Source: Silene conica (taxonomy: Eukaryota > Streptophyta > Magnoliopsida > Caryophyllales > Caryophyllaceae). From it: a stretch of 64,000 nucleotides of DNA. Made by a program: the position numbers and the translations under genes. The notes beneath the pieces are model-generated. The model was not told the DNA's origin. It was given only the letters and a program-made list of their open reading frames with translations, and ran no database searches. The stretch is taken from NCBI GenBank assembly GCA_029255685.2, contig CM055319.2, positions 24,585,568 through 24,649,567 of the forward strand, written 5' to 3'. Shown here in pieces: positions 33,881-47,390 of this stretch (within the stretch, counting starts at the first letter, position 1; the number at the start of each line of letters is the position of its first letter).

Positions 33881-35187
33881 ATCTAAGTCATATAAAAAAA
33901 TATCACGTTTTTTTCAACATCACTTTTTTCTTTTCTTATTTCTTTTTGTTTTTTTTATGTATCAAGTATTTTTTGTGTTTTTTTCAGTATCATTTTGTAA
34001 TACCCTGTTTATTTCGACTCGTTAATTAAGTTAATACCCTGTTTATTTCGACTCGTTAATTAAGTTATTTCGTATTTTGGTTTGCTTTTATATAATTTAC
34101 TAGTGATATTCGCAAATCAAGGGTGATACTACTTTTGCTCGTAGTGGGGTTTGATCTCGTGACTTTGAGTACAACGCTTATGGGCTTCGATTTATAGTGA
34201 GAAGCAAAAAGAGCCCATACTTAGTAATTTTTAAACGCTGCATCAACTCTCTCGGCAGTCACTTTATAGACACCCTAAACTCACATCAAACCCTACTCAA
34301 TCACAAAGCTCTTTACACCAAACCCTAGCCGCCACCTCAGAGAGAGAAGTGAAGCCTTGCACGGTGGTTGTCGCCTAGCGTAGGGTGTCTCGTTTTGGCC
34401 GTAAAGTCTGGTATGTCATCACTGTGTTACGGTTGCTTGTCTGTACGCAGTTTCGAGTCTCTTTTACCTTTGTTTTGTTTTATGTATAACACTGATGATC
34501 ACGTAGTTTCAGTCTATGGCAGGTGGTGGTCGGATATGAACCAAATTATGTCGTCTCCGATCACCCACCACCGTTGTACATGCGTCTGAAGAGGCTGGGT
34601 TGGTGTAGGGGGTCAGTTTTATGCGTTTATGTTTATATGTTGTGTGTCAGTTTTACTATAAGAGAGGAGTCGTGGTTTTTGGTGGTTGTTTAGGGAGAGT
34701 CAGGGAGTAGGGTAGTGGTTGTCGTGGTGTCTAAGGGGGTGTCGTATGGTGGTCAGGGGCTTTCTATGGTGGATGCGAAAAGAGATCTGGGAACAGGGGT
34801 GTTTGTGTTTTTCCTGGTGTCGCGTGTCAGGGGGTTTGGGGGTGGTACCACCGATGACTAGGGGGAGGTCGGTGCGGTGGTACCACCACAGTTGAAAGGT
34901 TTGGGGTCAGGCGTGTCTTTGGCAGTAGCCTGGGGTGGTCTAACAGGTGGGAGTGGCGGTCGTGGGGGTCTGTTCAGGTGTGTCATGGGTTGAGGGTGAA
35001 GGATCAGGGATGTTTGAACCCCTGGTTCTCCTCGCCGGAGGGAGTCGACCGTCCTGGTGGTGGTTGGAGATGTAGTGGCCGTGGTGGTGTTTGGCCGGTG
35101 GTGGTTGTCAGCCGAGCCTAGGGCTGTTGGCAGCCACGGTGGTGGTGTTAAGTCATAGGAGTTGTTGAGTCGGTTTAGTTGTTTTGG

Positions 35188-35256
<69 letters not shown>

Positions 35257-35510
35257 ATTACTATTTTTTTATTAGTTCTATTTTTGGGTTTAGAATATTT
35301 GTCTTTATGATGTTATATATTATTTATGGCAAATATAATTAGTAGTTATGGTGTAGGATTTTATTTATGGTAAAGATTTAGATTTGAATTTCAAACCCAA
35401 GTGTTTATTCTTTTTTTTAGAAGTTACTATTTTTAGAAGCTACTATATTTAGAAAGTTACTATTTTGGGTAACTCGGTTGTTGTGGAAACTTTCTAAATA
35501 TAGGAAGTGT

Positions 35511-35520
35511 CTATAAATAG
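35511..35520 (+). promoter_or_regulatory. Putative TATA box of the Tekay 5' LTR
   Basis: CTATAAATAG in a G/A-rich context; the identical box lies at 43138-43147 in the 3' LTR. It would drive genomic-RNA transcription, with the start expected some 25-35 bases downstream. Inferred from the motif only. Confidence 0.5.
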
Positions 35521-35772
35521 AAGGTGTACATGTACTACGAGAATTAGGAAGGTATTAATTAAAGTAATACGTATTTAGGTGGAAGTTTTCGTGTGGAGCA
35601 TTTTTAGAAGCAGTCGCGCAGTTATCTTTCTTCTACAGCTTTGAGGTAGGGGAAACTGCTAATGTTTGTTGATGTGTAAACCGTTCATATTTGATATCAA
35701 ACATGTTGTTATATATTATCATGTGATCTTTATATTGTGCATTTATATTATACTGTGATAACGATGTGGCAA

Positions 35773-35912
35773 TGAGATGATGGGTCTTGTGATTGGCGCG
35801 GAGATAATGGGTCTTGTGATTGGTGCGGAGATAATGGGTCTTGTGATTGGTGTGGAGATAATGGGTCTTGTGATTGGTGCGGAGATATTGGGTCTTGTGA
35901 TTCGGAGTGGAG
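35773..35912. repeat. 27-bp tandem repeat within the LTR (five units)
   Basis: The unit is close to GATAATGGGTCTTGTGATTG plus GTGCGGA. It is also present at 43400-43539. It produces a spurious frame with a nine-residue repeat. Confidence 0.92.
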
Positions 35913-36310
35913 ATGATCGACTTTCTATTTTTAGTAATATGGTTTGTTTACAGTTTTACTCTACTCAACCTCGTGGTTGACCCTGTGTATTCGTGATCAC
36001 CTGTGATGAACCGTAATGGGGAGCAGACTGACAGGTATAAAGACTATGGGAGCATCAGGGAAGGGAGAAGCATGGACCCGGACCTGTTTAGAGTCTAGAC
36101 CACGTGATAGTAGTCTATGAGTTGTACTTTTATTTTTATCAGAACAGTTTCCTTTTCGGTTATGTAAGAACTTGTTATGAGTTTAAGTTTAATTTATAGT
36201 ACTGTTTATCTTCCTTTGTATCTACTGCCTCGGGAAACCGAGATGGTAACACTTTTATTTATCTGAGGAGTCCTAGTTCTGGCTCTTAAATAAATGGGGG
36301 TGTTACAAAG

Positions 36311-36322
36311 TGGTATCAGAGC
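36311..36322 (+). promoter_or_regulatory. Primer-binding site (initiator tRNA-Met type)
   Basis: TGGTATCAGAGC, three bases after the LTR end; complementary to the 3' end of plant initiator tRNA-Met. Confidence 0.88.
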
Positions 36323-36847
36323 GAACGATCCTCAGGCCTAACCTAATGAACCTAATGAATGTAGGAGAGTCTAAATAAAATGAACCCCCGGGATAGGACT
36401 GTTAGGAGCACACTAAAGGGGAAGTATGAGTCTGGGGCCCCCTCACACCGAACCATAGGCCCTATCAGTTTTACCCGGGAACCCAGAGTGCATATACGAG
36501 AGAAAAGGGTAGAATAGGAGGTGGTGAAAGTGATAACATACTGTGTTATGAGAATTCTGAGTATAAGTGACTTTTGGAAAAGCCGGAAGGGGCATGAACA
36601 TGAATGAATCTTTAATTGTTGGAAAAAGGTGTACCTTGATGTGAAATTTTAAGTGGTTTGAAACATGTTAGAAATCTTTCTTTCATCTTGTCTAGTGATA
36701 TGCGGTTATGTGATCCCGAGCCATGTATAGTTTTCTGATTATTCAATTTGATAGCTGATGCTAGACTTTATCGTTTAGGGATTTTAGCCCTAACCCTAAT
36801 GTGTGCCCACATAAGTCGGGACTCATGTCTTTCTGTTGTATTATAGT

Positions 36848-37555
36848 ATGCCTCCGCGAAGAGACAATGCCGCAAACATCACACAAGAGGAGTTAGAACG
36901 TTTACTAGCTGAAAATGAGGCCCTAAAGGCCAAACGTATGGACTCCGCGAAAATGAGCACAATAATCGCAAGACATCACCCTACCCAATTCACCGGGGAG
37001 GGGGAACCTCATCTGCTGGGAGCCTGGTGCCGGGAATTCGGTAACCTGTTCGAGTTGGTAGATTGCCCTGAGGAATTGAGGGTGGACCAGGCTGCCCACT
37101 ATCTGAGGGGTATGGCTGGAGACTGGTGGACAGCGAATAAGGGAGAGCTCCGGGAAGCAGTTACAGAGGGTGGATCCGCGTTTGTTCCGTGGGATACATT
37201 CAAGGGGGTCTTGAACGAGGCGTTTCTACCAGAATTCCAAAAGAGCAAGCTGAGGGAGGAGTTCGACTCATTCAAGATGACGGAGGACATGACTGTAGAG
37301 GTTTACTACAGGAAATTCATCCAGTTGATGCACTACGTGGGAGACATGGGTTTCGACGATGCCATGCTAGCGATGAAATTTGAGAGAGGGTTGTCAATCG
37401 CCATCAAGAAGAGACTGATTGCAGCTCCGCCCACCACAGTCCGTGACATCTATTTAAGGGCTGGGGCGGCGGAGAGGCTTTCGGATATGATCAAAGAGGA
37501 CAAGAAGACCAAGTCAGAAAAGAGGAAGGCTGAACCAGTAGCTGAGGGTTCATGA
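36848..37555 (+). CDS. Tekay gag (capsid part), ended by an in-frame TGA
   Basis: The frame is open from 36836, but the ATG at 36848 (MPPRRDNAANITQEELERL) starts the typical Tekay Gag. The capsid region carries LLGAWCREFGNLFEL, AAHYLRGMAGDWW, FKGVLNEAFLPEF and MTVEVYYRKFIQLM, as in the retrotransposon Gag family. The basic C-terminal part (KKTKSEKRKAEP) leads to a TGA at 37553-37555, and the same frame then continues without interruption into the nucleocapsid zinc knuckle. The stop lies inside Gag, upstream of the knuckle, so it looks like a nonsense mutation and not a Gag/Pol readthrough site. Confidence 0.9.
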   Translation: MPPRRDNAANITQEELERLLAENEALKAKRMDSAKMSTIIARHHPTQFTGEGEPHLLGAWCREFGNLFELVDCPEELRVDQAAHYLRGMAGDWWTANKGELREAVTEGGSAFVPWDTFKGVLNEAFLPEFQKSKLREEFDSFKMTEDMTVEVYYRKFIQLMHYVGDMGFDDAMLAMKFERGLSIAIKKRLIAAPPTTVRDIYLRAGAAERLSDMIKEDKKTKSEKRKAEPVAEGS

Positions 37556-40500
37556 TCAAAAAAGCAAAGTAATAACAAGTTCAGTGGGTACTTCGGGAGT
37601 AGTGCCTCTGGTGGTGGGAGGAATCAGAGTGGGGGCAACTTCAGGAGTGGAGGTTCCGGCAGTGGTTCTGTAGGAATAGTTTGCTTCGGTTGTGGAAAGA
37701 CGGGACACAAGCAGGCGGTGTGTCGTTCATCTGGAGGAAACCAGTCCGGGGGCTATCGTACACCTACATCCGGATACCAGGGACCCCGCACTCAGTCCTA
37801 TAGCAGTAGTGGCTATCGCACACCCATGACAAATTATGGTGGGGGTGCGAAGTCGGGAGGCAGCAGCAACTATCAGAGGAACTACAACAACAACAATCAG
37901 AACCGTTCATATCAGAATCAGTACAATGGAAGTGGGAACAACAGCAAGACGGGGACGGCAGGAAATCAGCAGGCTGGGACATCTTCTGCCAGCCAGAGTG
38001 GAGTCAAGTCCAGTGGCAAACTCTTTGCCATGGGAAAGCAGGCCGCTCAGGAGGATGCTCATGTGGTTACTGGTACTTTTATTGTAAACTCTAGACCTAC
38101 CTTCGTACTTTTCGATTCCGGTGCCACCCATTATTTTGTGTCTAGAGAGCATGTTAGAGTTTTGGGACTTGAAAGGTTCGACTGGGTCGCGGATTCAGTG
38201 ACCATACCTTCGGGCGAGTCTATAGTTTGTAATAGAGTATACGGTAGTGTACCCATTAAAATCGGGGAAGCAACTTTCTTTGGTGACCTTATAGAATTTC
38301 CGCTAGGGGGTTTTGAAGTGATCTTAGGGATGGACTGGTTGGGGAAGTATAGGGCTTTTATCGACTGTCATCAAAAGAAAATTTCCTTGAAGGGACCCAA
38401 GGGAGTGAGGGTATCCTACAAGGGGTATAAAGTCAAACCACAGATCAAATTTATATCTGTCAATACCCTGAAGTCTAGTTTGCGGAAAGGAGAAAGCCTA
38501 ATCTTGTGTCAAATGTGGGACTGTGAGGCTGAGACCCCCAAGACTAGCGAGATACCTGTGGTACGGGAGTTTGAGGGAGTGTTTCGAGACGACGTGCCAG
38601 GGTTACCGCCGAGGAGGGAAGTGGAGTTTTCCATTGACCTAAAACCAGGAGCGGGACCGATCTCTAAATCACCGTACCGTATGGGGCCGAAAGAGATGGA
38701 GGAGTTGAAGAAGCAATTGGATGAACTAGCTGAGAAAGGGTTCATCCGACCCAGTGTGTCGCCCTGGGGAGCACCTGTCTTATTTGTGAAGAAGAAGGAT
38801 GGGAGTTTGAGGTTGTGTGTTGACTACCGAGAGCTGAACAATGTGACCATCAAGAACCGTTACCCTTTGCCGAGAATTGATGACTTGTTCGATCAGTTAA
38901 GTGGAGCTGGGGTCTTCTCCAAGATTGATTTGAGATCCGGGTATCATCAGTTGAGAATAAAGGATGAAGATATTCCGAAGACCGCTTTCCGATCGAGGTA
39001 TGGCCACTATGAATTTGTGGTTATGCCCTTTGGATTGACTAATGCTCCAGCTGTGTTCATGGACTTGATGAACCGAGTCTTCAGCCCGTACCTGGACAAG
39101 TTTGTGGTGGTATTCATAGATGATATCCTGGTATATTCTAAGAATGCAGGAGAGCACGAGGATCATTTGAAGAAGGTACTTCAGACTTTGGAGGAGCATA
39201 AGCTCAATGCTAAGTTAAGTAAATGCGAGTTCTGGTTGGAGAAAGTGGCGTTTCTGGGGCATGTCATTTCCAAAGAGGGGGTATCTGTTGACCCTAATAA
39301 AATTGAAGCTGTAACTAAGTGGCAAAGTCCGAAGAATGTGAGTGAGATCCGAAGTTTTCTGGGGTTAGCAGGTTATTACCGGAGATTCGTCAAAGACTTT
39401 TCGAAGATAGCAAAGCCGTTGACGTCGTTAATGAGGAAGGAGAACCGTTTTGTCTGGGATGAGGGTTGTGAGAAGGCATTCCTGACTCTTAAGGAACGCC
39501 TGACAACAGCTCCTATCTTGGCCTTGCCAGTTGGGAGTGATAATTTCGAAGTATATACCGACGCTTCGAAACATGGGTTGGGATGTGTGTTAATGCAGAA
39601 TGGGAGAGTAATAGCATATGCGTCTCGCCAGTTGAAGACCTATGAAGAAAATTATCCGACGCATGATTTGGAATTGGGCGCTGTGGTCTTTGCACTGAAA
39701 TTGTGGCGCCATTACCTTTATGGAGCCACTTTTAAGGTGTTTTCTGATCATAAGAGCCTGAAATATATCTACACCCAGAAAGAGTTGAACATGAGGCAGA
39801 GGAGGTGGATAGAGTTGATCGGAGATTATGATATGCAGATTGTCTACCACGAAGGCAAGGCAAATGTGGTAGCTGACGCTCTAAGTAGGAAGTCAATACA
39901 TGCTTTGGATTGTGCTAGATCGAGAGGGAGGTTGTATGGTGAACTAAGGGAGATGGGAATATTCATGATCCGGAAAGGGGATGCTCTTGGTGACTTGACA
40001 GTGGAGCCTGAATTGTATGGGGAGATTCGGGAGTTACAGAAGAGCGATGCGAGACTCCAGAAATGGCGCAAGATGGTGGAGAGTGAGGGTGGAGAGTCGT
40101 CAACCAAGTTCAGTATTCATGCCGACGGTAGTTTGAGGTTCACTGGGCGATGGTGTGTTCCGGATGTAGAGGAGCTAAAGAAGAAAATCCTGACTGAAGC
40201 TCATGCTACTCCATACTCCGTTCACCCAGGGGGTGATAAGCTGTATAAGGACCTTAAGAAGACGTTTTGGTGGCCGAATATGAAGAAGGAGGTCGCAGAA
40301 TTTGTTTCCAGGTGCTTGACATGTCAGAGAGTGAAAGGGGAGCATAAGAGACCTCAAGGGAAAGTTCAACCTTTAGATGTGCCAGAGTGGAAGTGGGAAA
40401 ATATTTCGATGGACTTTATCGTGGGATTGCCTCGGACGCAGAAGGGCAACAACATGATTTGGGTGATTGTGGATCGTTTAACTAAGTCAGCTCACTTTAT

Positions 40501-41449
40501 TCCGATGAAAGATACCTGGAGTAAAGCTGAGTTGGCTAAGTCATATGTTCAGAATGTGGTTAAACTGCATGGCGTACCCAAGGACATTGTTTCAGATCGG
40601 GACTCGAGGTTTATATCCAGATTTTGGCGGGAGTTGCAGACTGCTTTGGGTACCCAATTGAAGATGAGTACAGCTTTTCATCCGGCTACTGATGGTCAGA
40701 CCGAGCGGACGATTCAGACTCTTGAGGATATGTTGAGGGCTTGTGTACTTGAGTTCGGAGGATCTTGGGAGGATCGACTGGGGTTGGTCGAGTTTTCTTA
40801 TAATAACAGCTATCATGCAAGCATAGGCATGGCCCCTTTCGAGGCACTATACGGGAGGAAGTGTCGGAGCCCTGTGTGTTGGGATGATCGAGCTGATGTT
40901 GTGACTTTAGGGCCAGATATGATCCAGGAGATGGTGGAGCAGGTTCAAATTATTCGACAGAGGATGAGGGCCGCTCAGGATAGACAGAAGAGTTATGCCG
41001 ATCTGAAGAGGAGCGATATTTCATTTGCGGCCGGAGAGAAGGTACTACTGAAAGTTTCTCCGATGAAGGGTGTAATGAGATTCGGCAAGCGTGGCAAACT
41101 GAGTCAGAAATTTATTGGGCCATTTGAGATTTTGGACAGAGTTGGAGTGGTGGCATATCGCTTAGCTTTGCCTCCAAACCTATCCAAGGTCCATAATGTG
41201 TTCCATGTGTCCCAGTTGAGGAAATACGTGAGTGATCCATCACATGTGCTTCAGCATGAGGTGATTGAGGTAGATGAGCAGTTGGCATACATTGAGACTC
41301 CGAAGGAGATTCTGGATAGGAAGGTACGAAAAACTCGCAATGGGGAGACTTCCTTGGTGAAGGTCTTGTGGACCAACCATAATCAAGAGGAGGCTACGTG
41401 GGAGCCTGAGGCATCCATGAGAGAGCGTCATCCACAATTGTTTGATTAA
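37556..41449 (+). CDS. Tekay nucleocapsid, protease, reverse transcriptase/RNase H, integrase and chromodomain
   Basis: Same frame as gag. Domains in order: zinc knuckle [14 protein letters not shown] (37682-37723); Gly/Ser/Asn-rich linker; aspartic protease FDSGATH (about 38109-38131); reverse transcriptase with [16 protein letters not shown] and the catalytic FIDDIL (about 39112-39131); RNase H with [10 protein letters not shown] (from about 39553) and VADALSRK; integrase with an HHCC zinc region (HPGGDKLY... CLTCQRVKG) and a DDE core ([28 protein letters not shown]); the [12 protein letters not shown] tail; and a C-terminal chromodomain ([16 protein letters not shown] ... EATWEPE). The frame is open for 1,297 codons. 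Chromodomains target chromovirus integration to marked chromatin. Apart from the upstream TGA the protein looks complete. Confidence 0.95.
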   Translation, partial: SKKQSNNKFSGYFGSSASGGGRNQSGGNFRSGGSGSGSVGIVCFGCGKTGHKQAVCRSSGGNQSGGYRTPTSGYQGPRTQSYSSSGYRTPMTNYGGGAKSGGSSNYQRNYNNNNQNRSYQNQYNGSGNNSKTGTAGNQQAGTSSASQSGVKSSGKLFAMGKQAAQEDAHVVTGTFIVNSRPTFVLFDSGATHYFVSREHVRVLGLERFDWVADSVTIPSGESIVCNRVYGSVPIKIGEATFFGDLIEFPLGGFEVILGMDWLGKYRAFIDCHQKKISLKGPKGVRVSYKGYKVKPQIKFISVNTLKSSLRKGESLILCQMWDCEAETPKTSEIPVVREFEGVFRDDVPGLPPRREVEFSIDLKPGAGPISKSPYRMGPKEMEELKKQLDELAEKGFIRPSVSPWGAPVLFVKKKDGSLRLCVDYRELNNVTIKNRYPLPRIDDLFDQLSGAGVFSKIDLRSGYHQLRIKDEDIPKTAFRSRYGHYEFVVMPFGLTNAPAVFMDLMNRVFSPYLDKFVVVFIDDILVYSKNAGEHEDHLKKVLQTLEEHKLNAKLSKCEFWLEKVAFLGHVISKEGVSVDPNKIEAVTKWQSPKNVSEIRSFLGLAGYYRRFVKDFSKIAKPLTSLMRKENRFVWDEGCEKAFLTLKERLTTAPILALPVGSDNFEVYTDASKHGLGCVLMQNGRVIAYASRQLKTYEENYPTHDLELGAVVFALKLWRHYLYGATFKVFSDHKSLKYIYTQKELNMRQRRWIELIGDYDMQIVYHEGKANVVADALSRKSIHALDCARSRGRLYGELREMGIFMIRKGDALGDLTVEPELYGEIRELQKSDARLQKWRKMVESEGGESSTKFSIHADGSLRFTGRWCVPDVEELKKKILTEAHATPYSVHPGGDKLYKDLKKTFWWPNMKKEVAEFVSRCLTCQRVKGEHKRPQGKVQPLDVPEWKWENISMDFIVGLPRTQKGNNMIWVIVDRLTKSAHFIPMKDTWSKAELAKSYVQNVVKLHGVPKDIVSDRDSRFISRFWRELQTALGTQLKMSTAFHPATDGQTERTIQTLEDMLRACVLEFGGSWEDRLGLVEFSYNNSYHASIGMAPFEALYGRKCRSPVCWDDRADVVTLGPDMIQEMVEQVQIIRQRMRAAQDRQKSYADLKRSDISFAAGEKVLLKVSPMKGVMRFGKRGKLSQKFIGPFEILDRVGVVAYRLALPPNLSKVHNVFHVSQLRKYVSDPSHVLQHEVIEVDEQLAYIETPKEILDRKVRKTRNGETSLVKVLWTNHNQEEATWEPEASMRERHPQLFD

Positions 41450-41613
41450 GGTAAGTTACGCGGACGTAACTTTTCTTTAAGGGGGGTGGAATGTGACAAT
41501 CTGTGATTTAAGTAAGTTTTATGGAGTTGTTTTCATGATGTTTGTGTTCCCAGTCGGTTGTGTTGATTGCTTTGTTACCTCAGTGTGGTAGAACTTCGGG
41601 ACGAAGTTCAATT

Positions 41614-41627
41614 TAAGGGGGGAAGAC
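41614..41627 (+). promoter_or_regulatory. Polypurine tract before the 3' LTR
   Basis: AAGGGGGGAAGAC directly precedes the LTR start TGTAATACCC. A second purine run near 41481 (AAGGGGGGTGGAATG) resembles an additional tract. Confidence 0.85.
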
Positions 41628-42819
41628 TGTAATACCCTGTTTATTTCGACTCGTTAATTAAGTTAATACCCTGTTTATTTCGACTCGTTAATTAAGTTAT
41701 TTCGTATTTTGGTTTGCTTTTATATAATTTACTAGTGATATTCGCAAATCAAGGGTGATACTACTTTTGCTCGTAGTGGGGTTTGATCTCGTGACTTTGA
41801 GTACAACGCTTATGGGCTTCGATTTATAGTGAGAAGCAAAAAGAGCCCATACTTAGTAATTTTTAAACGCTGCATCAACTCTCTCGGCAGTCACTTTATA
41901 GACACCCTAAACTCACATCAAACCCTACTCAATCACAAAGCTCTTTACACCAAACCCTAGCCGCCACCTCAGAGAGAGAAGTGAAGCCTTGCACGGTGGT
42001 TGTCGCCTAGCGTAGGGTGTCTCGTTTTGGCCGTAAAGTCTGGTATGTCATCACTGTGTTACGGTTGCTTGTCTGTACGCAGTTTCGAGTCTCTTTTACC
42101 TTTGTTTTGTTTTATGTATAACACTGATGATCACGTAGTTTCAGTCTATGGCAGGTGGTGGTCGGATATAAACCAAATTATGTCGTCTCCGATCACCCAC
42201 CACCGTTGTACATGCGTCTGAAGAGGCTGGGTTGGTGTAGGGGGCCAGTTTTATGCGTTTATGTTTATATGTTGTGTGTCAGTTTTACTATAAGAGAGGA
42301 GTCGTGGTTTTTGGTGGTTGTTTAGGGAGAGTCAGGGAGTAGGGTAGTGGTTGTCGTGGTGTCTAAGGGGGTGTCGTATGGTGGTCAGGGGCTTTCTATG
42401 GTGGATGCGAAAAGAGATCTGGGAACAGGGGTGTTTGTGTTTTTCCTGGTGTCGCGTGTCAGGGGGTTTGGGGGTGGTACCACCGATGACTAGGGGGAGG
42501 TCGGTGCGGTGGTACCACCACAGTTGAAAGGTTTGGGGTCAGGCGTGTCTTTGGCAGTAGCCTGGGGTGGTCTAACAGGTGGGAGTGGCGGTCGTGGGGG
42601 TCTGTTCAGGTGTGTCATGGGTTGAGGGTGAAGGATCAGGGATGTTTGAACCCCTGGTTCTCCTCGCCGGAGGGAGTCGACCGTCCTGGTGGTGGTTGGA
42701 GATGTAGTGGCCGTGGTGGTGTTTGGCCGGTGGTGGTTGTCAGCCGAGCCTAGGGCTGTTGGCAGCCACGGTGGTGGTGTTAAGTCATAGGAGTTGTTGA
42801 GTCGGTTTAGTTGTTTTGG

Positions 42820-42882
<63 letters not shown>

Positions 42883-43934
42883 ATTACTATTTTTTTATTA
42901 GTTCTATTTTTGGGTTTAGAATATTTGTCTTTATGATGTTATATATTATTTATGGCAAATATAATTAGTAGTTATGGTGTAGGATTTTATTTATGGTAAA
43001 GATTTAGATTTGAATTTCAAACCCAAGTGTTTATTCTTTTTTTTTAGAAGTTACTATTTTTAGAAGCTACTATATTTAGAAAGTTACTATTTTGGGTAAC
43101 TCGGTTGTTGTGGAAACTTTCTAAATATAGGAAGTGTCTATAAATAGAAGGTGTACATGTACTACGAGAATTAGGAAGGTATTAATTAAAGTAATACGTA
43201 TTTAGGTGGAAGTTTTCGTGTGGAGCATTTTTAGAAGCAGTCGCGCAGTTATCTTTCTTCTACAGCTTTGAGGTAGGGGAAACTGCTAATGTTTGTTGAT
43301 GTGTAAACCGTTCATATTTGATATCAAACATGTTGTTATATATTATCATGTGATCTTTATATTGTGCATTTATATTATACTGTGATAACGATGTGGCAAT
43401 GAGATGATGGGTCTTGTGATTGGCGCGGAGATAATGGGTCTTGTGATTGGTGCGGAGATAATGGGTCTTGTGATTGGTGTGGAGATAATGGGTCTTGTGA
43501 TTGGTGCGGAGATATTGGGTCTTGTGATTCGGAGTGGAGATGATCGACTTTCTATTTTTAGTAATATGGTTTGTTTACAGTTTTACTCTACTCAACCTCG
43601 TGGTTGACCCTGTGTATTCGTGATCACCTGTGATGAACCGTAATGGGGAGCAGACTGACAGGTATAAAGACTATGGGAGCATCAGGGAAGGGAGAAGCAT
43701 GGACCCGGACCTGTTTAGAGTCTAGACCACGTGATAGTAGTCTATGAGTTGTACTTTTATTTTTATCAGAACAGTTTCCTTTTCGGTTATGTAAGAACTT
43801 GTTATGAGTTTAAGTTTAATTTATAGTACTGTTTATCTTCCTTTGTATCTACTGCCTCGGGAAACCGAGATGGTAACACTTTTATTTATCCGAGGAGTCC
43901 TAGTTCAGACCCTTAAATAAATGGGGGTGTTACA
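41628..43934 (+). repeat. 3' LTR of the Tekay element
   Basis: Nearly identical to the 5' LTR. Differences seen: a few single bases (for example near 42170 and 42244), microsatellite length, one T-run length, and a cluster of four substitutions within about 25 bases near 43891-43916. Confidence 0.96.
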
Positions 43935-43949
43935 CATTTTTTTTAAAAA

Positions 43950-44730
43950 CACGGTAATCTTATTTGGGATATTGTTTTCAGTATGTAGTGATATTGCTGT
44001 TAGTATATTGTGATATTGTTGTGATATTGAGTAACATGATTATTTTGTATGTTATGATGATGTGGTTAAAGAATTTAAAATCAAGGATAATCTTATTTGT
44101 GATATTATTTTCAGTATGTAGTGATATTGTTGTTAGTATATTGTGATATTGTTGTGATATTGAGTAACATGATTATTGTGTATGTTATGATGATGTGGTT
44201 AAAGAATTTAAAATCAAGGATAATCTTATTTGTGATATTGTTTTCTGTATGTAGTGATATTGCCGTTACTATGTTGTGATATTGTTGTGATATTGAGTAA
44301 CATGATTATTGTGTATGTTACGATGATGTGGTTAAAGAATTTAAAATCAAGGATAATCTTATTTGTGATATTGTTTTCAGTATGTAGTGATATTGCCGTT
44401 ACTATATTGTGATATTGTTGTGATATTGAGTAACATGACTATTGTGTATGTTATGATGATGTGGTTAAAGAAAATAAAATCAAGGATAATCTTATTTATG
44501 ATATTGTTTTCAGTATGTAGTGATATTGTTGTTACTATATTATGATATTGTTGTGATATTGAGTAACATGATTATTGTGTATGTTATGATGATGTCGTTA
44601 AAGAAAATAAAATCAAGGATAATCTTAGTTGTGATATTGTTTTCTGTATGTAGTGATATTGTTATTACTATATTGTGATATTGTTGTGATATTGAGTAAT
44701 ATGATTATTGTGTATGTGTAAACAATATCA
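43950..44730. repeat. 133-bp tandem repeat (six copies), core of the long-inverted-repeat element
   Basis: The word GAGTAACATGAT or its variant recurs with exact spacing of 133 bases (44029, 44162, 44295, 44428, 44561, 44694). Each unit contains several GTGATATTGTTG words and AAAATCAAGGATAATCTTA. Confidence 0.95.
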
Positions 44731-45020
44731 CCTGTTATTAAAAAAAACGTGATATTAAAAAAAAATTGTTTAAAAAAATGATACCGGGAAAAAATACAAT
44801 AAGACGTGGTACAGAAAAAAAACAAAAAAAAATGAAAAGAAATAATTATATAATTAACGAATATATAAGAAAAGAATATTGTGGTGACTTTTGCACTTTA
44901 AATATTACCCGATATTTACATCACTGAAGTTATATTTATCAATAAGTTTGAATAACTTAGTTGGTAAATTGTCCGGATTTTAACCTCAAGGTCTGAGGTT
45001 CGAGCCCCCCTACCAGCCAG
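44710..45020. repeat. Right arm of the long inverted repeat, with pol III-like boxes
   Basis: On the plus strand (reading outward) it has TAACTTAGTTGG, close to an A box, and GGTTCGAGCCC, an excellent B box (about 44998-45008). The arm pairs with 33569-33880. Confidence 0.75.
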
Positions 45021-45047
45021 TTTTTTCTATCTATCTATATATATATA

Positions 45048-47390
<2,343 letters not shown>

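Larger units (their letters stand above)
33996..36307 (+). repeat. 5' LTR of the Tekay element
   Basis: Starts with a 34-bp tandem duplication of its own end (TAATACCCTGTTTATTTCGA and on; 33998-34065). It contains an (ATT)n tract at 35189-35255, a TATA box at 35511 and five 27-bp units at 35773-35912. Ends GGGGGTGTTACA. Confidence 0.96.
33996..43934 (+). mobile_element. Full-length Tekay-type chromovirus (Ty3/gypsy), CATTT target duplication
   Basis: 9,939 bp with LTRs of 2,312 and 2,307 bp, each TGTAATACCC...GTGTTACA. Flanking CATTT lies at 33991-33995 and 43935-43939. A tRNA-Met-type primer site follows the 5' LTR and a polypurine tract precedes the 3' LTR. The single gag-pol frame is broken by one in-frame TGA. 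The C-terminal chromodomain and the long LTRs place it in the Tekay clade. By eye the LTRs differ at fewer than ten sites, so the insertion is recent. Confidence 0.96.
33569..45020. mobile_element. Long-inverted-repeat (foldback-like) element, split by a Tekay insertion
   Basis: The left arm (33569-33880) and right arm (44710-45020) are imperfect inverted copies of about 310 bases. Both outer ends read CTGGC..AGGG..GGCTC inward. Deeper landmarks are CTTCAGT, TTTAAAGTGCAAAAGT, ATTCGTTAATTATATAA, GGTATCATTTTTTTAAACAA and its left-arm variant GGCATC..., and TATTACGTTTTTT / TATCACGTTTTTT. Without the Tekay element (33996-43934 plus target copy) the element would be about 1.5 kb. The core is a 133-bp satellite. 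There is no coding sequence and no target duplication was found. Superfamily unknown. Confidence 0.65.

Noticed and set aside
34368-34589. Frame repeated at 42000-42221
   Set aside because: Duplicated only because both lie in the Tekay LTRs; no recognisable product.
35777-35980. Frame with a nine-residue IMGLVIGAE repeat (also 43404-43607)
   Set aside because: It is the translation of the 27-bp LTR tandem repeat.
37553-37555. Programmed Gag/Pol readthrough at the TGA
   Set aside because: The stop is upstream of the zinc knuckle, inside Gag, and plant chromoviruses normally use one continuous frame; a nonsense mutation is simpler.
37764-38152. Frames overlapping the Tekay polyprotein on other frames/strand
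   Set aside because: Shadows of the Gly/Ser/Asn-rich linker of the real gag-pol frame.
44946-45010. tRNA gene
   Set aside because: A- and B-box-like words are present, but the sequence does not fold into a convincing cloverleaf by inspection and is duplicated in the inverted arm.
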